Positions 34,091-45,066 of a stretch of DNA of 58,604 nt are shown one piece after another. The notes beneath the pieces were generated by a model. The model was not told where the DNA came from, searched no databases, and saw only the letters and a list, made by a program, of their open reading frames with translations. This stretch comes from Aureococcus anophagefferens (Eukaryota > Sar > Pelagophyceae > Pelagomonadales > Pelagomonadaceae): positions 66,330 to 124,933 of the forward strand of contig NW_008705602.1 of NCBI RefSeq assembly GCF_000186865.1. Reading direction: 5' to 3'. Position 1 is the first letter of the stretch, and the number at the start of each line of letters is the position of its first letter. A program made the translations under genes and the position numbers.

Positions 34091-36357
34091 ATGCAGACGT
34101 CGTCGCCGAGCTTCTCATTTGGTGGGCGAGGCGTTAGCCGTGACCCAATCCGAGCCAACCAATCACGCGGTCCCGGTCCTGGGACATATAGTACCGAAGC
34201 TGCGACGGGCAGACAGCTAGACTCGCGCCACAAATCTGCAACAATGTCGAAGTTTCCCGTAACTGATCGTGTGCAGGCGTCAAAGGTATTCGCTGGTACT
34301 GCCACCCTCGACTTCGTGTGCTCGTCCTTAGCTGCGTCTATGCATATGCGCGTCTGATGTCATTTATTATAATCCTTCATAGACCTGGGCCTGGTTGCTA
34401 TAACATCAAAGGCACAATAGGGACAGCAGCTGGCATTAGGTCCAGTTTTGTTTGATTATTCTGCGCGCAAGTATACCACCACGAATCAACTGAATGGAAC
34501 ACAGGCATTTGGAAAGCAACGTGGTGTCCGGCACACAGTGAGGCGAGTTCCCAGGGGTGCGTTCACACCAGGCCCTGGCGAGTACAATCATTGCTCAACG
34601 CGAACATCACGGTATTCATCTTTCGGTTCATCTCAGCGAAAACCCCAATACTTGGACAGACAGTACCCTGGACCTGGGATGCCAGTTTATCCCCCAGCAG
34701 ATGGACACTTCCCTAAATATACGGGCCCCGTTTCATCAATGGGCAATGCCGTGACTAGACCGTCCTCTGCAGCTTTTTCATTTGGTGCAAGTGACCGGGA
34801 CTCGTCATCAAGAAAAGGATTTCCACCCTCTAAACAACAGAAACAGAATTCCAGTCACTCTGCGTTGCGACCTCAGACATCAACAGACCAGGCACGACTG
34901 TCTTTGCAGCCGTGCCAGACTCTTTGCACTCAGGCACCTCAGCCGCAGTCCACCTTGGTTTCCAGCACACCTAGGCCCCAGACGACGCCTAGTCACAAGT
35001 CACTGAAATATACTTGGCTTCGTGGAAGTGTCTCATCCCGGCGCCCTTTCCGAGGGGCACTCTTCAGGATTCTAATGCGAAAACCACTTCTCTGGACAGG
35101 CACGTCCAATTCCTTCTCAAGTAACAGCCTATCAACCTACGCTTGATGGAGCTGAAATGCCACGATCGAATGAATTTGAAAAGGTTCACGCGCCCCGCGA
35201 TTCCGATCCTGAGGGAGCTTCTATCCTCAGGCACCAACCTATTCGTTTGGTCGGGACGACCGATTCTCAGAGCGTGTCTATATTCCACACAAACCAATGG
35301 TGCGATCATCAGCAACACCTGGGCCTGTATATGCCATCCCCGAGACACTCGGTGCATCTGTGAGAGCCCGAGTCCCCGACAAACAGAGTTAATTTGCACG
35401 ATGCAGAAGCGCAGGCGCCTGCGTATTCCTTTCCAAGAGTGAGCGACGGTGCAACGACTCTATCAACACCGTCCAATGAGAAACGCCCTGGGCCCGGAGC
35501 TTACAACATTCGCCTCGAGCATCGGATGGAAGCGCTCCTTTTCGAAGTCGGTGGGATTTGTCATGACGATTCTTCTAGCAGCAGTCCTCGGATCTCACCG
35601 GCCTCATTCACTGCGCAGCTAGAGACCGAAAGTCACGACGCCCCTTTGTCTTTGTGCACAGTTGTAGGTTCGGCAAATGAGTTTGGCCTCAAATTTGGTG
35701 ACGTGCCAACACACTCGACAGCCCCAGCATTCAGCTTTGGGTCAGGTGATCGTCAATCACGTGCAAAGTGCTACGGCACCGGCGACCTTAACAAAGAGAT
35801 GTCAGGACGTAGCTCACCTGGTCCTATCACGGCACTGCAAGACATGGCTAAAGACTCGATATCAACATGGGATGCGCCCCCTAACTTTAGCTTTGGCGGG
35901 AAAAATGTCGGTCGAAATAAGTTACTCAAATCTTCTTGCACGATGGGGCCTGCACAATACGGCGTGGTCGATTCTGTGGGGGAACAGGCATCCTCAACAT
36001 GTGTATCCGCACCCATTGTTGGCTTTGGCAGCGCCGAACGCAAGAAAATTGATCTCCAGCGGAACTACAGCGCCAAAGTAGCAGATTGGGTTCTCATATA
36101 GCCAATTGTTCAGGTACATCCCAAATGATATGCCGCCACACATACCATACATGAAGTCCAAGATGAACGAAACGCCGGGACCAGTTTACTTCAAGAATAG
36201 CGACCTTGGCATCGCTGCTGTTGGACGTCAACTGTCATCTATGAAGAAGAATGCTCCCAAATTCTGCTTTGGCAAATCCGTTCGCGAGAAGGAGAATAAG
36301 ATGCACACGCTACGGCCCATTGTTGCGAATTCTTGTCTCACACCTCCAGCCTACTGA
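34091..36357 (+). CDS. Sperm-tail PG-rich repeat (STPGR/SHIPPO-type) protein, multi-exon
   Basis: Coding pieces in three frames share the Pro-Gly-Pro-Gly-x-Tyr signature of STPGR proteins and the SFG motif: SFSFGGRG and GPGPGTY in exon 1 (34091 to about 34290), PGPGCYNI (about 34385), TPGPGEYN and PAFSFG-like AAFSFGASDRD (34565-34800), TYSFGRDDRF and TPGPVYAIP (35240-35340), RPGPGAYNI and APAFSFGSGDRQ (35490-35755), APPNFSFGGKN (35875), and TPGPVYF plus KFCFGKS in the last exon (about 36112-36357). A 47-base intron at 35184-35230 (gttcac...tcctcag) is directly readable, and the last intron ends attgttcag at 36113. STPGR proteins line or stabilise axonemal microtubules and are also found on cytoplasmic microtubules. 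Some exon borders, notably 34900-35180, are not resolved. Confidence 0.8.
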
Positions 36358-36716
36358 CAATTGCCAGGCTGTGGATCATCTTGTCTTTCTAGACACGCGT
36401 ACACTTCAAACACTTGGTCCGAGTGCTCTAATAGTGGTAGCTGCATCAAAGTTCGAAGAGCCCAGCGCTATCGTCAGGATGCACCACCAGCTTCTCCTTC
36501 AGGGGCGTCGACTTTGCCTTCATCGCGCGCGTGTCCCTGCCTCATGGCTGCTAGTGATGATGCGCGACAAGTACGGCCGCTGGATCTCGTTCCGGCCCTC
36601 ATCTCGCTCGGTGGGTTTGTCTAGAGGCCAGCCCGACCCCGTCGGGCCCATTTCGCTGTACCTTGAACGTGTTATTCGTTAGAGCGGCGCCTCATTTGCG
36701 ACTTCGGACTTGACTT

Positions 36717-36806
36717 CGGAATCAAAAAGTAAGGGGGGGACACTGGCAACCCGGGATTTTGCCGTCGTCAAGCCGACCCCCGAGACTACGCCTATCCCGA
36801 GGGGCT
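36717..36806 (+). repeat. Repeat block matching 52386-52472
   Basis: Shared text includes cccgggattttgccgtcg and cgcctatcccgagg with interspersed substitutions. In both places the block precedes, by 180-240 bases, a second shared block (37049-37203 and 52650-52805). The pair therefore represents one older unit, into which the 481-type repeat was inserted only here. Confidence 0.8.
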
Positions 36807-36860
36807 GTTTGATTGCCTTTGCTAGTTCTGTATCTCAGAGTGAAGGCCGGGCGAGCCGGG

Positions 36861-36973
36861 GTGCAGAACGCAGCTATAGCAGGATAAGAAAGTATCAAGG
36901 AGAAGGGAAGAATCCGGGGTGGCTCTGTACCAGCGAGCCACTAGGAAGGTACAAATCTCTCTATCTCCCTAAT
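36861..36973 (+). repeat. Dispersed repeat, copy matching 481-593
   Basis: Matches the copy near the window start over about 110 bases at high identity; agaatccggggtggctctgt and gtaccagcgagcc are shared cores. Confidence 0.8.
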
Positions 36974-37048
36974 CACTGCTTAGACGCCTTGAGAGGCGGC
37001 GGCGCGAGAGATGTGCCTGCTAAAGACGACGGTGGTAAGCCGCTCCCT

Positions 37049-37203
37049 AGTAGGGGCGGTTCACGTAGACGGCGACCGACACCTCGAACTCGAGGTTATG
37101 GCGCCCGCAGGAGGCGCGGGACTCGCCGACGTAGAAGGCCCTGGGGTAGTTTGCCTCGAGCCACGTGTGGCAGTCCTTGGCGCCCGTGGTCGTTCCCTTG
37201 CAG
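37049..37203 (-). pseudogene. Decayed copy of the protein fragment at 52560-52880
   Basis: On the minus strand this block reads AKDCHTWLEANYPRAFYVGE, then LEFEVSVAVYVNRPY, then a TAG stop at about 37047-37049. It matches the intact reading at 52650-52805, including WLEAN, AFYVGES and VAVYVNRP. Compared with that copy it has an in-frame deletion and a premature stop, so it is a relic. The protein family is not recognised. Confidence 0.6.
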
Positions 37204-37254
37204 ACGTGTGCGTGCTAGGACTCGTAGGCTAGCTTGAGCACACAGGCAGTAAGA

Positions 37255-40200
37255 TTAACTCAATCGTTCCTTTCCAGACTCTCCTTGGATACCGCCAACA
37301 AAGCCAAAGCTGCATCGAGATCTTTTACGTAAATTTTCGAGGAATGTGGGTGTAATGCGTTCAGAAAACACCTGGAAGACAACCTGTAGATCCGGTCGGT
37401 GATCAGAAAGTTATAGAAAAACGATCAACCTTGTGAATGGAGACAGCGTGGACAAGAGTATCGGTGACAACAGAATAGGCTGCTGGGTTACCCTCCGAGA
37501 GAATGCCCGCCTCACCACAAACACCTAAACAAGATCTAAGCTCCGACACGCTGATAGACCCATCAATTGATACCCGGTGGGATCATCACACCTATCACCC
37601 TTGGGAGTGCTTTCTCTCCATCCGCTCTGCGATAAGATTCTAGTTGTATTTCATATGATCTCAACTCTCGCCAAAGACGCGCTATTTTGTCTTCGGTGAC
37701 TGTGGTACCGTCGCCAAAGTTACGGATCCTCTCAACCAAATTTTCCGGTTCACGCATTTGCTTGTCTGTGCGCAGCTGATGTGCACACGGCCTGGCCGAA
37801 CGTTGCCTCAAGGAGTGATGATACGAGTATAACAATTGTGTCCGATCCAGCTCCTGGCGAATTGTGCCAATTCGCTGTTGAAGATATGCTTTTTGATCTG
37901 GCAAGGAGGTCACTCTGCAAAGGCCAGAATTCAAAACGTATAAAAACTCTGGAACTTCTCCCTGGTGTGAGAGCACCTGCATACAGCAAATAAGACGGCG
38001 GTCAGCGACAAATACACTCAGATCTGCGCAAAATTTGGAGACAAATTCCTGGCTTGCGCGAGTCGTGCTAAAGCAAGCACATCAGATTTCGGCCAATCGT
38101 CAAACAACCTCGACCTAAGCAGCTCTGGCCTTGTTTGAGCAAAATACTTCAAACACACCTCACGAGAACAGCATAGCGCCCCTGCAAACACTGATAGGCA
38201 GCCCTGCGAAGCACTCTGTCAAATGTCGTCCGCGGTATCGAGAGCAGCTCTGTTGGAACTTGTGCTTGGTAGCTTTCAGCAATGGTTGCCATTTGCCCTT
38301 TCTTCCTTGTTCCCCCTCTCCTGCTTTCACTGGGGTGAGAGATTTTCGTTTCCCTTTCCATCGACGAAACGATGCATAATTCCGAACTTTTTTTTTCTTT
38401 AGGCGCGACTTCTGCTTGTTCATCATCTGAGGCGCCAACTTCGACACTGTTACACGGCTCGTTTCTAGAAGGTTGTGATGTCAGAAGTAATGGCACATCA
38501 CCAAACACGTCTCCGATGCTTAGATTTCCTACTACAGCATGGATTTCGTTGTATGAAAGCAAACGAACGCCAATAGCTCCACTGAGGATAAGATAGCACG
38601 AATCTATCTCGCCTTCACGAACTAGTAGCGTGTCACGACTCTCAAGCAGGCAATGTCCTGCTGACGTAGCCAGAAATTCAAGACTATCGTGTCGCATCGC
38701 TGAAAACAAAGGCATCGTGATGAGCATTTTTACTATTGTGTCGATGTGGCTCGAGTTTCGCATCCCTGGCGGCGTAGATAGAGCAACTTGCAGGTCTGAT
38801 GGATTAGGGAAAATAGCCTCAACCACATTAACTGATTCGCCAATACTACTCCTAAACTCGGATAATGACATGCGTGCGTCTGGACTTGATTTTCTCGTCA
38901 TTTTGCTTATCATTTTGCTTCCCAATAAATTCTGACTTTTTGCTCGACTAGCGTCGCCAGGGCAAGCTTTTGAATTTCCTTTAGTCCTTGGGCCGCGTGT
39001 GATTGTATAATCAACGAATGCACACTTCCAGTCACCGCATCTTCGACTGATGACTGCATGTTGGCGACGGTATAGAAGATTTTCTGGACACGAGTGCAAG
39101 AGGGTGCCAAGATCCTGCAATGCACCGTGGTCATCTCCCATATTTGCCTACATAACGTGTTGATATTAGTACTTTGCAAGATTAGTGGAGAATGAGAACT
39201 TACTCGAGCAATCGCACGATTAAAGCGAATCGCAAGCTCCAGCTTACTCCGATGTCTCTCGCGCACCCCGCTCGGTGGTAATCGACGAGGTCTCGAGAAT
39301 TCGTCAAATGCAACTGACAGCGTAAGAGCCCGGTCGAGGTCGCGGACAGCTTGTATGTAAAAGCCAAGGTTTGCACCCGCGAGCGCTCTCCAGAAATAAA
39401 CCATGATTTCTGTCGGATGCCTTAAGGCCGCCAAATCAAGAACCATGCACGTCTCTTCATAACGATTCGCCAAGTACGCATCATATCCTCGCTGGAGTAG
39501 TGTCCCTAATACGCTTCTGCGAATGGCTTTTGGAGGTACGAGCTCAAAATTATTCTCAAGTAGGATATCGACTCCTTTAGGAGCTAGCATGTCTCGGAGC
39601 CCCTTTTTGAATTGAGACAATGCGGCGCTAGTCGGTCGCTCCGAGGCGCTGGAGGATCTTAACTGACTCTTTTCAATCAAGGCCGTTACATCATCGACAC
39701 TGCGAAGAATCTCACAGTCTGATGAAGTATCTATACATTTCTTAAGAAGACTTAAGGCGAAAGCACATTGCTGTCGATTCATGCCAACTGATGTCCTTGG
39801 AGAATTGAGCGCGCACCTTCTTCTACGATCCAACTCGACGCGCTTTGTAATTCCATGCGAGATGATCGGTCGGTTACTCATCGATATTCCTCGAGGGTCT
39901 TTGTGTATTTCAAGGGGATTGAATTTGGGATACGGCATGTCTCCTTCTGATTTGAGTTCTTCAAAAACGGCCTGGGCTTCTTGAAATCTTTGAATGAGCG
40001 AATATGCTCGCGCAAGCAGGGATGTGGTTTCCAAGTTGCGAATGAATGCGCCACCCAGCCGTGTGCATTGCCGAGCCAGCTCACCATCAAGCGGCTCGCT
40101 TGAGGCAGCATTGGCGACTATCAAAACAGGGATGAGCGTGAACCCTTTCACTATTTTGAGACAGGTGACATCCAAACTTGCAACTATCAGTGAAACACTG

Positions 40201-40418
40201 TGTTTATCTACGAGTAAATAGACGTCATCAACCTCCGAGGCTAAAATTGTTCGATGTCCACAAAAGACATGTTCAAGAAGCCCCCGTGTCACTGTCAATT
40301 TGGAGTAGATCAGGATCGTCGAACTGCGTTGGAGTGGACTTTGTGCTGGGCTCATACTGTATATATTCGGGGTACCTGCGATCTTTGAGGTCTGATGGCT
40401 ACAAAGATTTCCGTCCAC
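37255..40418 (-). CDS. Receiver-like + TPR + cyclic-nucleotide-binding protein, multi-exon
   Basis: Exons include 40418-39204, 39147 to about 38152, about 38130-38010, about 37980-37430 and 37383-37255. Introns of 56 bases (39148-39203, gtaagt...tatgtag) and 46 bases (37384-37429) read cleanly in frame (FNRAIAR|ANMGDDHG; VSIHK|VVFQVFSER). Residues about 30-140 look like a response-regulator receiver fold (ILIYSK, SLIVASLDV, IPVLIVANAAS, GGAFIRNLE), with Ser where the phospho-accepting Asp is expected. TPR-like helices follow (YDAYLANRYEETCMVLDLAA and YRRQHAVISRRCGDWKCAFVD). Next come a diverged cyclic-nucleotide-binding domain (MPLFSAMRHDSLEFLATSAG, GDVFGDVPLLL) and a second one split by introns (WPKSDVLALARLA, FLYVLNSGLCRV, CGEAGILSEGNPAAYSVVTD). 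Neither shows a canonical GE...PRxA cassette; the second has GEAGIL without the Arg. A regulatory or scaffolding role is inferred. Confidence 0.75.
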
Positions 40419-41194
40419 TTGGCGACTTTAGTTAACTAAGCTGAGAAACTCGCCATGACAACCCGCCCCCCGGGACTGGAGGTGGTGAACTGGGAGGCAA
40501 TTGACCGAATCACTCAGACAGTATCGCAGATGGAAACGCGCAAGAATTCGCACAGTATAATATTATTATATACTTCTCCGTCCACTTGGCCTTTCGTATC
40601 TCCCACTAGCTCGGCGACCGTCCTCTCCTCGGCCGACGACCCGAGCGACGGGCTGCTCCGCGGCAGCAGAGACGCCGGCGGATTGCCCGTCGAACCGGAC
40701 GTGCTCGCGGCGCATCGGCGGCCGTGCGCGAGGTAGTAGAGCGACGGCGCCATGCACTTTTCCGATGACTGGTCACCAGCATGCCCGGGCGCGCTTGCGA
40801 AATGCGCATTTGGCGCATTTCGAGCTGCAAGGTGCCGCTGCATGTTTAGCGTGCGCGATGGTCATGAGCTCCGCGGCCGCCGGCGACGGCCAGAACGACC
40901 TTCTGCGGGCGCGCCCCCGCGCCCGGCCACCCCCGTCCCAGGGGGGCCTGGGACACGTCCGGCCAGGCGCCGGGGCCGAAGACGTCAGACCTGAATTAAC
41001 CGGAGTTTGCAGGGGGAGTCGACCGCGACCCTAGCCGCCCGGGGGAGCAGAGGAGCCAGGATACCCCTAGGATACTCACTCTGATCTGGGCGCTGGGTTT
41101 TTGAAGGGGACATGCAAGATGGGCAGTCTAACTACATAACCCCACTGCACTGACTTCTTTACACCCGACCCGAGGGGGCGACGGCCGGCAACAC
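40419..41194. other. Intergenic region, GC-rich centre
   Basis: It contains a 35-base piece (40572-40606) matching 51271-51306 in inverted orientation, and a GC-rich stretch (40610-41000) whose overlapping frames show no recognisable protein. Nothing else is supported. Confidence 0.6.
40572..40606 (-). repeat. Short dispersed repeat matching 51271-51306
   Basis: The reverse complement of the stretch around cgtccacttggcctttcgta is found at 51271-51306, and a shorter version at 50915-50945. Here it marks the left boundary of the GC-rich stretch. Confidence 0.75.
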
Positions 41195-44100
41195 TCATCC
41201 TACAATGATGTCAGTTGGCCGCTGGTGTTCAACGACCCTCGCCCAGATTGCCTCATAGCCGGCCTCGAGTTGATGTAGGGCCAGCCTGAAGTCAAATAAG
41301 GGTGCCTGCGTCGGCCCTCTTCTAGCATGCTCTAACTTCTGCCGAAAAATCCAGTACTTGTCCGAATCGATGGCCAGTGAAATGGCGAGGTCCTCATAGT
41401 CACCTAGGTTCGCAGAAATGAGTTCGTGACAACCCACGGCAGAGCACAAACTGGCAGACGTGCGCGTGGCGATTGTGTTTCCAAGTAGAGCAATTACTGG
41501 CGTGCCAGCCCAGAGAGCGTCTAGCGTAGCATCCAGGGCATTGCATGCTGGCGTATCCAATACAATATCGGCCAGCATGGCGTGAAAGACATGTTCACGT
41601 CTTGGGACACTATTGGAAAAGATAAGTCGTTGCTCAATGACCTGGTGTCCGCGGGCCTCTTTTTTGAGTCGATCAATGACAGTTTCCGAATTCATATGTA
41701 GCCATAGGAGCGAGTTCGGAACACGCTTGAGAATACTCATCCACACGCTGAATATTATCGGGTCTATTCTGTCCGAATCGCCAAAGTATGCGAAAACAAA
41801 CGCATCTTGGGGGAGTCCATAAGTCTCACGAGCAAGCCTGCCAGCAGAGCAATCTAGGACGGAGCGATGTTCTACTGCATGTCCATTCAGTATACATGAG
41901 TTCGGAAGAATAAGCACATGCTCATCTATATCATGCGGTGTTCCTAGCGTATCTATAGGCTTGGTAGGACCAATCACAATTTCATCAACGACGAGGTAGT
42001 CAACATAGTCTGCGCCAAAGGTTCCTGGGAAACCAAGAACGAAACCAACCTGGACAGGTGCAGGGCGCAGCGCAATAATTTCGTTTTGTGCGTTCGCCGT
42101 ATGACCATCAAGTGGAATAAGGATATGGACACCATCGGCGTGTATAAGTCGAGCAGCATCGCTAGAAGAAAGAATCCCGATATCTTTGACAGAGCCCTCA
42201 ATACCATGCTCTAGTCTTGTACGCCAACTGGTTCCATCTGAAGGAGCGAGAGAATAGCAGGTAACAAGGAAGCGTGATCTATCGTGGTACACAAGGACAG
42301 GTGCGAGAAGGTGACTCACTGGATGGTTCCCAAAATTTGCACTGAGATATCCGACATGGATTCGAGTTTTATCGCGCCCACTGGTAGCTGAAGATAAAAC
42401 ATGATGGTGATGGTGAAATACTCCAGATGTTGAGAGTGCAAGGTTGGCCCTGGCTCTTGCCGCGAAGCGCCTTGCGATGCGCTGGGCATCCCGAGGCGCA
42501 AGAATAGTCGTCAGACGAAGAGCTTCAAGAGGCTGAACACATGGCAATTGTCCATGGAATATAAGCGGTGTACCTGCGTCTTCGATACTTACTGATATCA
42601 CATCATTGCCCAGCAGTGACGGTCGTTTCAGCGAGTCAAAGAGCGCGTCATCGTAGCCATCGCCTCCTAACTGTGCTTCTAGGACCGCAGCAAGATATTG
42701 GAAATGGGCATCGCGTGACGTCCAGTCACAGACTGCGTCTTTGGCTAGGAGTAGCCCCGCAAAAGCATCAGGGAAGTGTGGCTTGAGAGCGAGGGCCCTC
42801 TCGAAGCATATGATCGCATCTTCATAATTACCCCCATCACCATGCACCTGTAAGCGAGAGACATGAGTTTAAATCTACGAAGTACGCTGACACAACTGCA
42901 GCCAGAGCAGCATGTGCTTCAGCGAGGCCCGGCGCTATCTTCAGGGCAGTTGTGTAGCATTTTATTGCATCCTCAAACCTGTAGAGTCCCGCTTGAGTGG
43001 CAGAATATAATCGAAGCACACAGAGAAAATGACTGGCAAAGCTCACGATATGTGTTACCGAGATTCGTGTAAGCTTCTGCAAAATCAGGATCCAAAGCAA
43101 TAGCCTGGTGGTAGTGTGCAAGAGCTTGATCAAGTTGACCCTGTTCACGCAGAAGTGAACCTAAGTTGGCATGAGCCGGCGCAAAATGTGGCATGAGCCT
43201 CGCTGCCGTGACGTTACAATGAATTGCCTCGCGTATGAGGCCGCGATCGCGCATTGCTGTACCAAGATTACTGTATGCATGTGGGTGATCTGGCTTCAAA
43301 CGGAGAGCGGTGCGATAGCATGCAATTGCTTCACGCATATGCGCCTCATGCTGTGGCCCGCTACTTGATGTGTCGTCGTGCAGCATGGTTTTAGGAGTCA
43401 AATCCACGGAGTCGTATTGGACTATCGGCAAATTCGCAGGCTGAACCAAGCTGCGGAGTGCGTTCCCAAGATTATTGTACGCATCTGGAAAATTTGGTTC
43501 TAGCTGAATTGCGTGTCGCAGGGCTCGCACTGCACCCTCGGCATCGTGAGATGTGAGAAGGCAGCTACCAAGATTGCCATGTGCAATCGCGAAGTCAGGT
43601 CTGAGTCTAATAGCGGTCTGGTAACATTGTTTTGCTTCGATCAAGTTGCCCTGTTCTTGCATCGCAGACCCAAGGTTGCTGTACACATCAGCAAATGGTG
43701 GACAGAGTCGTATGGCCTCACGGTAGTACGCAATGGCGGTTGAAAGCTGACCTTCATCCTTGAACAGTCCAGCAAGGTTCGACCACGCAATCGCGAAGGC
43801 GGGATTGAGACGGATCGCCTCTAGGTAACATCTCCGCGCCGCTTCAAGCTTACCTTGCGCCTTCAGCAAATTCCCGAGATTGCAGTGCGCATCAACCAAC
43901 CCCGGGTCAATGACAAGCCCCATCTGGTACGTCTCGATCGCATCGCTGACCTGCCCAAGATGCATATGTGCGGTTGCTAGATTATTGTATGCATCGCCAA
44001 ATCGAGGCTTGTACTTTATTGCTTTGAGATAGAACCTAAGCGTACCGGGATACTAGTAAATCAGCATCACGACACAGAGTCTACTGCATGGCCCCACGAA

Positions 44101-44478
44101 CATCGCCAAGCTCCTTAAGAGCGTTTGCCAAATTCGAGTAAGCCTCGGCCATCTGCGGCTCAATGCGAATTGCCTGTACGCTCAACCAACTGAACGTTGC
44201 ACATCGTGATAGTCTCGCGCCTGTTGGTTGTAGAATACTGATTCCGAAAAGTTACGGAGCTGGAAGTTAATGGCGCCCAGGAGAAGCAAGTTATCGGTTC
44301 GGGCCTGTGTAGTCGCTGTACAACATATATATCTCAACGCGCGCACCGCATCCAAACTGTAGACTTCCTCGGCGATGCGGAGCGCATCCGCGTATTTACC
44401 GCGATCATACTGAGCACGAACTTCGCGTTGTAATTCAACTATTAGCGCCTCCTCGTTAACCGCACCATGCTTGAGCAT
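41195..44478 (-). CDS. O-GlcNAc transferase-like protein (TPR + GT41 domain), multi-exon
   Basis: The probable start is the Met at 44478. Segments are 44478-44185, about 44170-44090, about 44035-42990, about 43115-42850 and 42840-41195. The N-terminal half is a long row of 34-residue TPRs of the OGT/SPINDLY kind (e.g. AEAYSNLANALKELGD, FADVYSNLGSAMQEQGNLIE). The C-terminal half is a GT41 domain: VGYLSANFGNHPVSHLLAP, IHADGVHILIPLDGHT, EIIALRPAPVQVGFVLGFPG, ILKRVPNSLLWL and LDALWAGTPVIALLGNTIA all align with animal OGT. The enzyme moves GlcNAc from UDP-GlcNAc to Ser/Thr of nuclear and cytosolic proteins. Oddities: the Lys of the OGT KIDP motif is Arg (SDRIDP), and the CNGHTT motif reads CNALDA, losing the His and both Thr. 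The long intervening domain of animal OGT is absent, as in plant and bacterial relatives. The donor or activity may be altered. Confidence 0.9.
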
Positions 44479-45066
44479 AATCGGCGTTGAGCGCAAGACA
44501 TAAGATATAAGATACAAGAGGGTAGAGATACAGAGAGATAGAGATACAGATAGACTCGTGCGGTCACCTTTTCCCGCCGAGGACCTGCTGCTTATCCTGC
44601 TTAGCGCTCCTTATCGCCTCCATTGACTGCGCTCCTCACCCACGATTCCTTTCTCGACTAGAGAGCGAGAGAGACAGACAGCAAGGTCCGTCTATATTCT
44701 TTGCATCTACAGAAGGGCCAGATGTCCCTCGAAAGGACCAGGGTGGAAATCGAACCCCCAAGTTCACTCTCGGACGGCTCAGCAGTACAAAGCAGAATCT
44801 CCTGGAAGGTAACTTGCCGAAAAGCTGGTGTAAAATTGAACTAAAATGTACCAAAAACAACCTCCTAGGCCTGGTTCGCCCCTCAAAAGAATCTCCCAGG
44901 CTTCGTCGGCCAGGAATAAAGAATCTCCAGGGCCTTGTTGCACTTTTGAAAAGTGGCTAATTCAGCCTCGATTTCCACTATGGAGATGATGCCCCACCAC
45001 CATAGTAGCAATTTCCTTATTATTTAACACGCTACTTGACACAAATGATGATGGCTCTACTCCAAA
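44479..45066. other. Divergent intergenic region between OGT-like and NAGS genes
   Basis: A likely shared promoter region: the two genes point away from each other. There is a GATA-rich run on the OGT side (44495-44560), a repeat block at 44655-44705, and an AT-rich stretch (44960-45060) before the NAGS start. No specific promoter element can be assigned. Confidence 0.5.
44655..44705 (-). repeat. Dispersed repeat matching 10343-10412
   Basis: The reverse complement of this block resembles 10343-10412: the aagaatatagacg core, then ccttgct, then CT-rich sequence. The microsatellite part is shorter and interrupted here. Confidence 0.65.

Larger units (their letters stand above)
36358..37254. 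other. Convergent intergenic region made of three repeat blocks
   Basis: The region lies between the STPGR gene and the stop of the next minus-strand gene. Three blocks are shared elsewhere: 36717-36806 (with 52386-52472), 36861-36973 (with 481-593) and 37049-37203 (with 52650-52805). Before 36700 nothing is supported. Confidence 0.7.

Noticed and set aside
40514..41034. Overlapping GC-rich frames on both strands
   Set aside because: No motif, no splice support, and the composition explains their openness.
44728..44765. tRNA-like 3' end on the minus strand (ggttcgatttccaccc)
   Set aside because: The bases around the TTCGA loop do not pair as a T-stem and no anticodon arm or acceptor stem can be drawn upstream.
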